Below are positions 28,232-39,825 of a stretch of DNA of 64,000 bases, piece after piece. The first letter of the stretch is position 1, and every line of letters begins with the position of its first letter. A program made the position numbers and the translations under genes. The DNA is from Arctopsyche grandis. Its lineage: Eukaryota > Arthropoda > Insecta > Trichoptera > Hydropsychidae. The notes below the pieces were generated by a model. It did no database searches. It was not told the origin of the DNA and saw nothing but the letters and a program-made list of their open reading frames with translations. The stretch spans positions 29,629,205-29,693,204 of the forward strand of contig NC_135361.1 in the NCBI RefSeq assembly GCF_051622035.1. The letters run 5' to 3'.

Positions 28232-28760
28232 AAGTTTTTTAAAAACATACCTCTTCTATAATTTGTATATAAAATTATTATTTTATTTTACTACTGCCAT
28301 CTATGTTTAAAACTAAAAACTGGATGACCGTCAGGCACTTTTCAGAAATTCGAATTTCAAACGCGTCTAAAACGATATTTTTATCTCTATCGTAGTGGCG
28401 GAGGATACATATACTTATATTGATGACCAAAATGAGCAATATGGCAAAGTATGAAAACGATCGGATAAAAGGCAAATTTTTTCCTGAATTGTAATCGAAA
28501 ATGAAGCTAAAAGGAGGTATGTGAAAATAAATGTCTGTTTGTCTGTCTGTCTGTCTCGTATAGGCTCCTGAACCACTCAACCGATTAAGATGAAACTTGC
28601 AGGATTTGTTGTATGCATGTCCGGGAAGTTTACTGTGAAAAAAAATCGCCCAAAAACGGGAACGGAAACGGGAAAAATGGGAATGAGTGGCATTACAACA
28701 CAATAATTTCAAAAGTTTTCGCGTTGCGACCTGCGTTGTTAGGGTATGTGTTTAAGTTTC
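28232..28760 (+). mobile_element. Helitron-like non-autonomous element, partial
   Basis: The left part (CCTCTTCTATAATTTGTATA, GCCATCTATG, GGCGGAGGAT, GACCAAAATGAGCAAT) matches 37508-37826. The right part (TGTCTGTCTGTCTGTCTC then CCGATTAAGATGAAACTTGC, and GGGAACGG units) matches 58464-58990 reversed. No protein is encoded. Confidence 0.55.
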
Positions 28761-28829
28761 AAGATAATTATATTTGGTTTGTAAAAATTATAAAATTAAC
28801 GAATGTTTTGCGTCATTTACATCATACAT

Positions 28830-29327
28830 ATATATAATTTCGCTATTCCGTCTGTGTGCCTGTGTGTCTGAGATAACGCTCGCTGTACTATAATAGACGT
28901 TTCGATTCAATCACTCAACAAATTTATTATTATTGATTAGCGAATGAAATAATTCGATTCAATAATCAATAACAAAAGAAAAAAGTTTCATATATGTATA
29001 CCGTTCATTGTAAACGTTTCCGCTAGGAATATAGACCGAAATAATTTAGAAATAATATACCGGCATCTATTGAAAAGTTATTTAATTAATTAATTTTTCT
29101 ATCGTTGTTTTATATTGTTTATATGTAGGTAGGTCGGTAGTTTTACCTTTTTTTTCATATTAAACAATTTAATATAAATATTAAATTAAATATATTTAAA
29201 AAGTATTTGAAAAAAATTGGACCGGGGATCGAACTCATGACCGATGATACATTTCTTTTATTATTTTTTTTATTTAATAACTTAATGCGAACACCCATGC
29301 AATGATATGTCAACGGGTACAACACTA
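28830..29327 (+). mobile_element. Helitron-like element, second family, copy 1
   Basis: The segment from about 29060 matches 33635-33897. The 3' end is TCAACGGGTACAACACTAG with CTAG at 29324-29327 followed by T. The 5' boundary is approximate. Confidence 0.5.
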
Positions 29328-31158
29328 GTGATTTATAATAATGGACAATGATTTCATATACATATTTTTCGCATAACTTTGAAGCATAAATCCGAACTGA
29401 TTGTCCATATACTTATTAATTTTATAATATAAGAATCATTGCAGTACAAAATATATATCTTTGAATTTTATAGCAATTTTAACCTTTGAATGACGAAGCG
29501 TTGAGATCGAACGAGTGTCTCTAACCAGAGTCGAGTAAGACCCCAGTATTTTTTAATCAAAATACAGCTTTTCTCAATACAAATGGATTCGATATATATC
29601 TTATTAATCATTTTATACATCAACATAAAAAAGTTTTAGTCCTATAGCATATTTTTGACTATTTTTTGTATTAAAAAATAACGACAAGTATGGACATGCA
29701 AACGCACATAGGTAAGGCCAACAGGCGACTGCATGACTCAATAGCCACATGCCAAAAGCGACGAAAACAATAGATTACGAAAATATAGCTGTCTCTTTCT
29801 CTCGCATTGATTCATCGATCAACAAGAATATGCAAGCGAACAGTCAAAAACATGACTTATCGCTACTGCCTTTAAATCATACTTTGGAACGTAGAAATAT
29901 ATATGTAAATGTATTTTTTTACGATGTACCCCCTTTTCTACATCATAAAAAATCTATTAAAATAAATTTCTTGTAGTTCATTCTAGGAATACAAGAAATA
30001 TAGAGTGTATAGCTTTTAAAACCACATAGTTATTACGAAAAATGAAAAAATTGGGACACTTGCATAAACCACTTCAGTGAGGTAGGGTTATAGACGACAG
30101 AATGTTGTGTCTGCATCAAAACGAATAGACGTATTAGTTCTGCATCAAAATTTAATATAGCAGAAGGGGAGCAATATGACGAGTCCACTGAATATTTTCA
30201 AATTTAAAATGGCATGCATTGTTTTGATTTGAATGTGACCGGAAATGACACATTGAATTCTGGAGTTTAGTCCGCGAAACGTAATAGGGAAAGTTTGATG
30301 TATGTATGTGACAAATGGGATCTGTTAAATCTCACACGTTGCTCGGAATAATTTAGTAACTTTGTTTTCAGGGTGGTGAGGCTTGGGGGTTGAAAGGCTT
30401 CAAATTCTGAATATGTGAACGCTGAATTTGGAAAATTTATGGGTTTATTAGTCGGCATTCGACAGTTCTGTCGCTCGAAACGTTTAGCTATATCGTATTA
30501 TAGAAAGGTAACTTGCTTAATTAATTTTGTGCGAATTGCTGCAACTGTTTGACAACACGAACAATTCCACGTTCTGTTTGTTCCGTAATTGTTTTAATAT
30601 AACAATATATTTGCGTTATAGAACTAACCCTCAACTCGATGTATTTATACATATTTAAATACTTCAATTTTTCAAATAATAAAAAAAACAAGTGAAAATA
30701 GTCATAGAATTGTATATTTCAGTTCGTAAGGAATAATATCAAACCATATTCCTATATAATAATAAACATTTACTACACTACAAATTTCATCATTTTAAAA
30801 GCCAGTATCAAACAAAACCGTAGACCGCTTACTTCCAGCAATTTTATCTATGTATTTGCTATTATAAAGTATAAAGCCATGTATTATTTTTAAGCTTCCC
30901 TGAAAACGTGCTTTGTAAATACGGTTTGCTTTGAGTGCTCGGAAAAAATCTTGATATTTGCAGCAGATCCGAAAGTATATTAAAACAAATTAAATTAAAC
31001 GTGAAACGTCGCCATTGTCGTTTTTGTTGACTTTTGAAATTAAAATCTCTGCCACTGAGAAAAAATATCCAAAATTAACTACTCTAAATCTTCTATCAAA
31101 CAAAAATTAACTTTACCAAATGCAATTTTAAGATCATAATGACTAAAATTAATTAATT
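29328..31158. other. Intergenic, no recognisable gene
   Basis: AT-rich. Open frames of 60-75 codons here show no family motif. Confidence 0.4.
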
Positions 31159-31225
31159 AGCCAGCAGCTTGGCTCAGTAGTTGCGTTGAAACTAAGCATC
31201 AAGTGGCCGCTGGGTTCGATCCTAT
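31159..31225 (+). mobile_element. SINE tRNA-like head only
   Basis: CCAGCAGCTTGGCTCAGTAG and GGGTTCGATCC are the A- and B-box regions of the SINE head. The sequence after the B box is not SINE. Confidence 0.55.
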
Positions 31226-32789
31226 TATTTCTCTTTTCGGTTCTACATATTCAACAATATTTTTCAAGCAGGAACCTTATCAAAAGCAAACTTAGAATTC
31301 GTCTTATTGATGACAACCTGGAATCGTGCTTAAAATTAAAAACAGCAACATATAAACCTGACTTACTACAAATTTCCAAGAGAGACCATAGTTCACATTA
31401 AGTGTTTGTCAATCATTTTCATGGTATAATTTTATTGATAATTTACTTACAATTTAATTTTTATTAGTAAATAAGATTATTGTTATTATGATATCGATTT
31501 TTATTCAGTGTTCCTATGGTTAAATTAAGACATAAAACTTTAATTTTCATAAACAATGTACCTACATACATACATATGTACCTATATATATGTACATAGT
31601 TTAACTTAAAGAAATTTGGCTCTCAGAAGAAGTCTCAATCGTTGAACTGTTGAAATTTGGGTTTGTTGACTAAATAAGTTTGTCGACCACTGCGTTATAG
31701 TATTATGTAATTTCACTGTGGCTACTATGTAAATAAATAAATAAAAAATAAGAGATGAACGAATCCTTAAAAGTCAGCATAACATTTTGTGAACCCGATT
31801 ATCCAACTTGTGAACAAAACCTTTATCATACAAGTTGTTTATAACGAGTCTTTCTTAACCAAATATTTTACATGCATACCTGTTTGCCGACTACTTTCTC
31901 CATAAATGGGCTACTTTAATAAAGAAAAGTGTCATATTTATACGAAAAAGGTTGCAAAGCACATCACAATAAATCTACATATATTGCGCTAGATGTCTAA
32001 CATAAATATACTGACCACTTTTGCACCACGCGTATATATTCTTCATATCGAAATTTACAGCGAAGGTAATATTCATAAAAGAGCGAGTCGGGAGTATGGT
32101 AAGGGTCCCGTTCCTGTTGATGAGGTTATATCCGGTGTACTAGTCCTTCACACCCCATCAACCCTCACCCCTTATGGCAGATTATTTTGCAAGAAACGTA
32201 AAGAAAGGGACCTTGAGAGGGGAAAGTGGGCACCTAATTGGAAATTTGATTAATGACGAACGGCTCGTCGGAACACCCTGTCTTGATTGATTAAGGAGTA
32301 CCAGCACCAAGGGGATTGAAAACTAGGGATGAGAGGGAGAGGCGGAAGCACTTGTAAACACCTCCTATGACACTTTTTTCGCTTGTGCACATTTTTCAAA
32401 CCCTGTACCTTAATTGAAAATGAACCTCCTCTACGATCAGATTTCATCTAAACTTCACCTGGACCAACCATTATCACACTACCAATGCCCAAACCAAACC
32501 GATTGGTGAAACTTATTGATGGTATTTTTATATCCAGAGCCATTAATCTGAGATTTTAGCCAAACGCATATTATTTAGAATATTTTCAATCATATTTTCA
32601 ATCGGTTAGAAAAAACTTTTTAGACACAAGAATGAGAAAAATATTGATAGACGAAACAATCGAAAGCTAGCTGATATGAGGCTTGTAAAAATGAACAAAC
32701 TAAGGAAAAAAGTATATACATAAATTTATATATGTATACTATTTGAGAGAAATAAGGCAAAGCCGATCGACCAATTTTATAATTTTCCA
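31226..32789. other. Intergenic; possible LINE tail near 31700
   Basis: TTTCACTGTGGCTACTATG followed by (AAAT)n at about 31709-31747 resembles the tail at 47615-47655. No gene recognised. A GC-richer patch lies at 32060-32450. Confidence 0.4.
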
Positions 32790-33099
32790 TAATGCCATTA
32801 TCGGGTTAACTCTGAGCGACATCTGTGATATTAAACTTGTACGTTTTATAGATTATTTTGAAATCATATTCAAATGTTGGTGGTTTGTTTCCAATTTGAT
32901 GAGGAACGTTTCAACAGTGAGATCAGATAAATTGGCCAGATATGATAGGATTGACTTGGAGTCACAAATATCCAAGTATGATACAGCGCTACAGATAATA
33001 CTCGGAATATATTCTTTTCGATCGAGTTCAACCCTCGGGATTGAATCCAGCAATCTCTTAAAGTCATTAACGCAACCAACAAAACTATGCTGCTGGCAT
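32790..33099 (-). mobile_element. SINE type C
   Basis: tRNA-like head at the right (TGCTGCTGGC end, GGGATTGAATCCAGC), core AGGAACGTTTCAACAGTGAG. The left end (GCCATTATCGGGTTAACTC) is shared with 61150-61440 and differs from types A and B. Confidence 0.65.
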
Positions 33100-33559
33100 A
33101 AGTAAAACGATATCGAAATATTTTCTTTCAAATAAGTTAAAGCTCTTCAAAATACGAGCATTTGGAGCTGAAATCAATTGGATGAAATATGAGATATGCC
33201 TAGTATAATTTTTTTTTTCATTTAATGATTGAGAAGATGTTGTGGGGATGTATGTATGTGGCGGATGCGTCGACAATTATGGAGATTTAAAAAAAATAGA
33301 ATAACAGAAGTATATTTTATGCCTAGGTATATATGTATGTGGAGTGACGACGGAACATGTCAAGGAGACATGTGGAAGCGGGATAGCGGGGAAGAGGGGG
33401 GAGGTGGAGCGTCTGACATGTGCTCCTGATACTGAACTAGTTGGAACGGGTGGCGGCAGCATCAGATGCGCGGAAGCGTACAAATACATACACTTATCCA
33501 CCACACGCACGCACAAATTTATTCATCATTTCGACGCGGGCGATCGGGGAGCGTAAGAA
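33100..33559. other. Intergenic, GC-richer patch
   Basis: 33340-33540 is GC-richer than its surroundings. No supported gene on either strand. Confidence 0.4.
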
Positions 33560-33897
33560 AAAAACTTCTATATATACATATACTGTTTGTTACCAATGTT
33601 TCCTCTAGACAAATAGGCGGCACTAAGTCTCTGAGCGTTTACCGCCATCTATTGTAAAATTATTTAATTCATTAATTTTTTATTAGTGTTTTATATTGTT
33701 TACATGTAGGTAGGTAGGTAGGTAGATTTTACCATTTTTTTTTAATTAAATATAAATATTAAATTAAATATATTTAAAACGTATTTGAAAAAAATTCGAC
33801 CACGTGCGGATTGAACACAGAACCGACACATTTCTTTTAATTTAATAACATAATATGCCAACACCCATGCGATGATATTTCATCGGGTACAACACTA
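33560..33897 (+). mobile_element. Helitron-like element, second family, copy 2
   Basis: Matches 29060-29327, including GTAGGTAGGTAGG and the 3' end CATCGGGTACAACACTAG (CTAG at 33894-33897) followed by T. Confidence 0.55.
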
Positions 33898-33910
33898 GTG
33901 GACATATACA

Positions 33911-34190
33911 TATGTTACAGTGGAAGCATATTTCAAGTGAAAATATATTTTCATCAATTCAAGCAGTCAAAATGTATCAAACAATGAATTTACAACGTTT
34001 AACTGTAAAAATTTAACCCTAACAACCCAATCTTAAATGAATGACCCGAGTCAGAAACCCTAATGCTAACCCTTAAATAATACCAACCCAACAATCTAAT
34101 CTTAAATAAAAATAAAACGAACCCTGAAAATGTATCTGGTGCTGATTTCACTGAAACGACAGTGAAAATATATTTTCACTGTGACATATA
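33911..34190. mobile_element. MITE-like element related to family S
   Basis: The ends are inverted: GTTACAGTG...AGTGAAAATATATTTTCA on the left and TGAAAATATATTTTCACTGTGAC on the right. Inside are AACAACCCAATCTTAAAT units like those in family S. Confidence 0.5.
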
Positions 34191-34274
34191 TATGTATATA
34201 TATAACATCATTTTATTTTAATGTATCAATGCCTTTCCGAAGCCACCCGTTGAAATCAACGGGCACTACGCTAG
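34191..34274 (+). mobile_element. Helitron-type 3' end
   Basis: Perfect 8-bp stem CCCGTTGA-AA-TCAACGGG at 34246-34263, then CACTACG and CTAG at 34271-34274, then T. Same hairpin class as 15508-15536. Confidence 0.6.
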
Positions 34275-35434
34275 TTTATAAATTGTTTTAACGATACCTA
34301 CGTTACGGAAAAATCATTTATTTTCTAGGGAGTAACGATCCAAGGGATATAATATATCAAAGGAGTGGTGCAGAAAAGTAAAAAAAAGAAAACAAAACTT
34401 TGTATTAGAGTTTGTAACTCTCCTCACTGTGAATTTGCTGAAGATTTTCTAATTTAAAACCAAAATAAATTCACATTTCCGAAAAAAAAGGTGTAGGTAC
34501 TAGAAAACGCACACGTACATAGAAAGTGAGTACATAGAAGCGCCAGAGCTCGATCCATTTTAAGGTGTAAATGAAAAAGACGTATTTATTTAATTAGGGA
34601 ATTTTTACACCGATGCAAATGATACGAAGTTAAACAGCTAGCAGGGATAATCTAGGGCACGTTATATTACCGTGATTTATGGGTCAGTTGCCCGAACCCT
34701 TATGAGGGACGATCCCGCCTACATACATCGCATGTATGTATGTATGTAGGTATGTGGGATGTTGCTGTACCCATTTTGCACTGGCCCAATGTGTTTCCTT
34801 CGTAAATAGTTGAAAATGATGAGGTTTGTTATGATTTAGTATCGCACTTGCTCTCCCACGTACCGACACAGCATTTTGGACAAGTCTACTTTTTTCATCC
34901 GAGTTGTTTAAGTGCTTAATATAATGTCACTTTACACAATTTCGTCAGAATTGAGATGAATCCGTCGAGATTTATCTCGATATGAAAATTGAACTACAGT
35001 GCATTATTATTTATTAACAAAATGCTACATTTATAATGAATTGATGCGAGTGCTAACTTTTTGAGACTTGTCTAATCAAATGTTTGCAAGAACGCTACAA
35101 ACTATTTACGTATGGTGTTATGTTTGTTTAAGATTTTCCTTGCATCTTTAGACATGGATTTGACATAATTTAAAGTATGATCTAGCAGTAAATTAATTAA
35201 TTTGAGAAAAATATAATATTATTAAGAACATTGCAGATGTTTATACAGATGATGCTCAAAATAAAGCCAGTATTAATTCATGGATTAAACTCTTAATTAT
35301 TAGAGAATCATAGAATCGAATCTCTGCGATTTATAGTAGGGGTCTTCCATACTGTAGAATCATTATAGTTTTTTTATAAGCAAACTTTTATCTTATTGAG
35401 TTTTATTAAACATGCAAAGTTTCCCCATGCGCCT
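34275..35434. other. Intergenic, no recognisable gene
   Basis: AT-rich with a GTAT microsatellite near 34735. No family recognised. Confidence 0.4.
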
Positions 35435-35522
35435 TCGCGACTGGGGAGGTTCCCATCTAGTCGATTGAATCTTCTTCAGGAAGCTGGAAACCCTCCAGCA
35501 CATACATATGTAAAATCATTAT
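35435..35522 (+). repeat. SINE-linked 5' extension, second copy
   Basis: Reverse complement of 22680-22765, again immediately 5' of a SINE head. Confidence 0.65.
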
Positions 35523-35920
35523 AGCCAGCATTATTGCTCGGTGATTGCGTTTTTGTTTAGCACCGAGAGGTTACCAGGTTCGATACCGGGCTAATCTTTA
35601 ATACTGCTGGTCAGACGTGGATATTTGTGACTCAAAGTTTGCCAATTTATTCTAGAAACGGTTCCTCCATCAAAATCATCCCACCCGCTGTCACAAATAT
35701 CTGAATTTGATTTATGTAAAAATGTATTTAAGAGTCTAAATCCATCGATATCTTTATGAATTAATTCATTAATAAATTTATTGTTAATCTCGTGTTCTTA
35801 AACCTCTCGAAATACAGCGATTAATGTAATAAAAATACTTCAATGTTTGTAATTAATTGTATAGGAAAGCGCATCGGGGTCTACCTGTTAGGCCTTCCTG
35901 GTATATTTTTTTTTATTTAA
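35523..35920 (+). mobile_element. tRNA-derived SINE (type A variant)
   Basis: Head with GCTCGGTGATTGCG and GGTTCGATACC, shortened core, 3' stem-loop ending GGCCTTCCTGG at about 35891-35901, and a T-rich tail. Confidence 0.8.
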
Positions 35921-35921
35921 A

Positions 35922-36347
35922 TTACCAGGAAGGCCTGACAGGTAAAATCCAATGCGCCTTCCTGGCCAATTACATACACATGTAAATCGAAGCAATAACT
36001 GACATCTATGGTCAGATATTACAAATAGCGTATAATTACGTTCAATAACATTTTTCATGTAACAATACAATTTTTTACATTCAATAAACAACCACAGAGA
36101 CATATATGGTTAGAAATCAGGCGAAACCTGAGATATAACAATAACTCAAGCAACGGAAAATTGGGAAGAAAAAGCCAATTTTACTGGAACCGTTTCAAAG
36201 AAAATCAGAAAAATTGGCAAATTCAGATAAGAAACGATTGACCTCGACAAACCAAGGTCTGGCCAACAATGAATCTAGTGGGAATCGAACCCGTGACATA
36301 ACGCACGAAAGAATTCAAAACTCACCACTACACCACGCTGCTGGTTA
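35922..36347 (-). mobile_element. tRNA-derived SINE (type D), tail-to-tail with its neighbour
   Basis: 3' stem-loop CCAGGAAGGCCTGACAGG at the left, middle segment with GCGAAACCTGAGATATAAC, core TGGAACCGTTTCAAAGAAAA, and a head at the right with GGGAATCGAACCCGTGAC. Same subfamily as 43341-43843. Confidence 0.8.
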
Positions 36348-36554
36348 AATGTATGTAAAATAAAATAAAATAAAATATTACGAACCAACCGATAAAATAT
36401 AACTGATCCTTAAATTCAACATACTGTTCAAACGATATACATATGTATATATGTATGATTTAATTCATTCCTTTCAAACTATAAATGAATTTATCATCAT
36501 AAAATGATAATAAAAACAAAAAGGTACAAATATTATACGTAAAAATGTTATCTT

Positions 36555-36672
36555 CTGCCATCAATGTAATAAAAAATGCGGCAATGTTTTTCATTAAATT
36601 TCTAGGAAGGCGCATTCGGGTTTACCTTTTAGGCTTCCTATATGTATATCTATGTAAAAAAAAAAAAAATGT
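36555..36672 (+). mobile_element. SINE 3' fragment
   Basis: Only the 3' stem-loop (CTAGGAAGGCGCATTC...TTTTAGGCTTCCTA) and a poly(A) tail remain. Confidence 0.6.
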
Positions 36673-37507
36673 ATTTCAAATTAGAGTAGAAAAGAGGAGG
36701 TAGGGCAAATCTTCAAATTGGCAAGATCAGTTCAGTGACTACATAGAAAAAAAAATCATTGATTTCTACCGGAAAGGCTTGGAATGGTGGGACACTTTTT
36801 TACTTAAATGGAAAATATGTTGGAAACTAAAGTACTTAATTCTTGAAATTTTTGAATTCCCTCCCTGAATATATGTAATACACGACGATACTTTGCAAGT
36901 GAGGCCAGGAAGGAAGAGGGGGATGAAGGGGTGAAGTCATTTCTATGCAACGGTGCATGGGGTGCATACTATAGTTATATATGTATGTATATACCCATGG
37001 TGTGATATATTCGAGAACATGTCGGATTTCTGGTATGAGCTCCTAACACCCTTTATTGCGCCGATTCCGCTTCGTGCTCGTATTTCATAATGCTGAAAAA
37101 TGCACGAGTCCGTGAACTAAAATTCCAACAGTTCGACGACATCCATTCACAATGTATGTATGTATGTACATACCTTCTACCATATACCATCTTTCTACCA
37201 CCTGCCTACCGCTATGAATATTAGAAACGTGCAAGACTACATGTGTGTCTATATATGCTCTGTATGGGATGTACAATGTATGTAAATATGTAGTTGCTTG
37301 GACATGACGTTTGTAGTGCTAATACGTGAAGGACTTGAAGCATTTATTTTCAACCTTTTTGATTTACCTATTTTATTTCATTTTTATTACTCTACTCCGA
37401 CGCAAATGTTCGAAAAGTTTTATCTTATTCTTTTTATATAACACGAGTTTTTGATTTTCGTTCTCATGTATGGTACACATTTTAGTATATGCTAGGAGAG
37501 GTGTTAA
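36673..37507. other. Intergenic, no recognisable gene
   Basis: AT-rich with GTAT microsatellite patches. No family recognised. Confidence 0.4.
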
Positions 37508-37826
37508 AAAGTTTTTTAAAAACACACCTCTTCTATAATTTGTATATAAAATTATTATTTTGAATAAAAACAATAATTTTATTTTACTACCGCCATCTAT
37601 GTTCAAAACTAATAAACAAACGATGGATAAACGTCACCGACTATCTCACCGGGCAGATATCAAACGCGTCTTACACGATATTTTTGCACCATCGTAATGG
37701 CGGAGGATCCATTTACTTATATTGATGACCAAAATGAGCAATGTGGCAAAGTATGAAAACGATCGGATAAGAGGCAAACTTTTTCCTGAATTGTAATCGT
37801 AAGTGAAACGTAAAAGAGGTATGTAA
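37508..37826 (+). mobile_element. Helitron-like fragment
   Basis: Matches the left part of 28232-28760 (CTCTTCTATAATTTGTATAT through GAACTGTAATCG-like sequence and AGAGGTATGT). The minus frame at 37717-38265 spans this and the next fragment and is not a gene. Confidence 0.55.
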
Positions 37827-37831
37827 AAAGA

Positions 37832-38276
37832 GTGAAAAGATTCAAATACCTGGGTACTTGGCTGAATGAAGAGATGGACCCAGATGAAGATCTAAGAATC
37901 AGCATCGAGATGGCTAGAACAGCATTTATCAAAATGAAGGCGGCGCTTACAAACAAGCATCGCAATCTTCGTACGCACTTCAGATTCGTGAAGAGCTGCA
38001 TCTGGACAGTGTTACTACATATGTACATAGATGTGAAACGTGAACTCTGAAGACCAGGATGATCAGCCGCATCGAAGTTTTTGAGATGTGGGTCTACAGG
38101 CGTATGCTGAAGATCCCGTGGACCAAAAAAAAAATCAAATGAAGCTGTCCTCGGCATGATAGGGAGAGGCAGATAACTTGTTTCCATTATCAAGCGGAGA
38201 AAGATGGAGTACCTCGGATACATGATATGGGGTCCAAAATACGAATTTCTCCGTTTGATAACCATGGGGAAAATAA
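37832..38276 (+). pseudogene. RTE-like LINE reverse transcriptase, C-terminal fragment
   Basis: Begins VKRFKYLGTWLNEEMDPDED and continues through RISIEMARTAFIKMKAALTN, then passes stops and frameshifts into RRKMEYLGYMIWGPKYEFLR. This is the thumb region after the catalytic site of insect RTE-like ORFs. At least two stops and one frameshift make it a pseudogene. Confidence 0.75.
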
Positions 38277-38370
38277 GTTCGAATCAGTCAAAATGTCGAG
38301 TTCGAATTTTTGCATGATCACAAAACTTCATGTATTGTTACTATGTACATAGATAAAGTAAAAAGGTTGA
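38277..38370 (+). repeat. Family S end fragment
   Basis: GTTCGAATCAGTCAAAATG...GCATGATCACAAAAC...ACATAGATAAAGTAAAAAGG matches the ends of copies 1 and 2. Confidence 0.6.
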
Positions 38371-38410
38371 CGTATTTTTATATTATGGGGCACAAACATA
38401 TGTATAATAC

Positions 38411-38785
38411 TGTTGCGTAGGGGTGGGTGGAGCATCCAAATAAAAGGCCAAAGTCGCTTCACAGCATTTATTGGGTGATCCATGCACTGCCAGTGCTCCA
38501 TCCAGAATGCCTTCATATGGACTAAGTACCTGCTTATAAAGGGGCAGGTCGCTCACTGCATCTTCCTCGACGCGTTTGTTTACCTATTGTTATAGTCACG
38601 TACCAGATATGCAGTTCCACGGTCTCGCGCTGTCAGTTCTGAGAACTCTAGCGGAAAGTGACCGAATGCCGTTACCGACCACTTCATTCCATTCAGGGGT
38701 CTCCATTGTTAGCCGACAGCACTTAAGCCTAAAGATAATTCTAGAAAAGCAATTATAACGGCGGCTCCTTTTAGCATATGCTACA
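38411..38785 (-). mobile_element. Solo LTR (375 bp) with 4-bp target duplication
   Basis: On the minus strand it runs from TGTAGCATATG to CTACGCAACA, flanked by ATAC at 38407-38410 and 38786-38789. It carries a TATA-like CCTTTATAAGC and AATAAATGCTGTGAAGCGACT as in the 14369 and 52184 copies. Confidence 0.8.
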
Positions 38786-38930
38786 ATACATAGATATAAA
38801 AAATAAGCTACATATTTTCATAAAGTTACACTAATTTCAAAATTCTCATTTTTTCATTGGAAGCAAAAATAACATTTTGCACCTTCAGCAATCAATAAAA
38901 AAAGTAAAATACAGTTAAATATTTTTTTTT

Positions 38931-38934
38931 AAAA
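38931..38934 (-). terminator. Pol III terminator of the tRNA gene
   Basis: TTTT on the minus strand, a few bases after the tRNA 3' end. Confidence 0.7.
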
Positions 38935-38939
38935 TGAGT

Positions 38940-39011
38940 GTTTCCGCCCGGGATCGAACCGGGGGCCTTCCGCGTGTTAGGCGGATGTGATAACCACTAC
39001 ACCACGGAAAC
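38940..39011 (-). tRNA. tRNA-Val (anticodon AAC)
   Basis: 72 nt with all arms. The acceptor stem GTTTCCG/CGGAAAC has seven perfect pairs. The D arm contains GTGTAGTGGTTATCAC. The anticodon stem TCCGC/GCGGA carries loop CTAACAC (AAC). A 5-nt variable region precedes the T arm CCCGG-TTCGATC-CCGGG. There is no encoded CCA and no intron. A box and B box are intact, so it should be transcribed by Pol III. It matches the conserved animal tRNA-Val(AAC) and is clearly distinct from the degenerate SINE heads. Confidence 0.97.
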
Positions 39012-39633
39012 CGTTTGCTGGTCAAGCAAACAAATCATTTAATAAAACAGACCATTAACACTTGTTCAGCCATGGCCAATATTTTAATTCACCACACACA
39101 CACATATTTGATTTTAAGCGTAGCCGTGACCAAATTATCTCACTTGACATTCTGACACATTCAAAATATATTCCAAGTTCCATTCTAATGGAATCATCTT
39201 TCATATATTTGCACATTTGTACATATATCCAATATACGATTCAATTGTCCGATTTCCATCAATATTCGAGGCAAAGTAGACTTGTACCGAGTAGACGTTT
39301 CGAAGTGGAAAACCGTGTCATCACCAGGACCTGCTTAGGTGTTCTTCTCGAGATGCTGATTTCCGTATCCGTCGGAAACGTAATGATATTTTAATGGAGG
39401 TGGCCATTAGTGAGCGCGCATTGATGACGCCAGGATACACATTATTCGTTTTGACGGCAGAAAATCAATAAAACTTGAAAAAAATCTCAAAGGGGTTCTT
39501 AGACACGGCTCCAGAGAACGATTGTGAAGAGGTCTGTATATAAGATAAAAATAATTGAGGAAATATTTATATGAAAACATAATTGAACATTCAACATACT
39601 TTACAGATGGTGTGTGTAGTGAATTGCTCTTAT
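39012..39633. other. Intergenic, no recognisable gene
   Basis: The plus frame at 39062-39394 (110 codons) has no family motif. Not called. Confidence 0.4.
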
Positions 39634-39825
39634 TTTATTTTTACATAGATATACACCAGGAAGGCTTGACAGGAAGACCCCAATGCACCTTCCTGGACAA
39701 TTAATTACAAACAATGCAGCATTATTATTATTACATAAATCACTGTATTTCCAGAAGCGGAAGAACACGAAATAACAATTAATTAATTAATTAATTACAG
39801 AATTAATCCATTGAAACATTATCGA
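39634..39825 (-). mobile_element. SINE type A, 3' half
   Basis: 3' stem-loop CCAGGAAGGCTTGACAGGAAG, then the GTATTTCCAGAAGC segment and the (TTAA)n linker. Core and head are missing. Confidence 0.78.

Noticed and set aside
37717..38265. 182-codon minus frame
   Set aside because: Spans a Helitron-like fragment and is antisense to a clear RTE reverse-transcriptase fragment.
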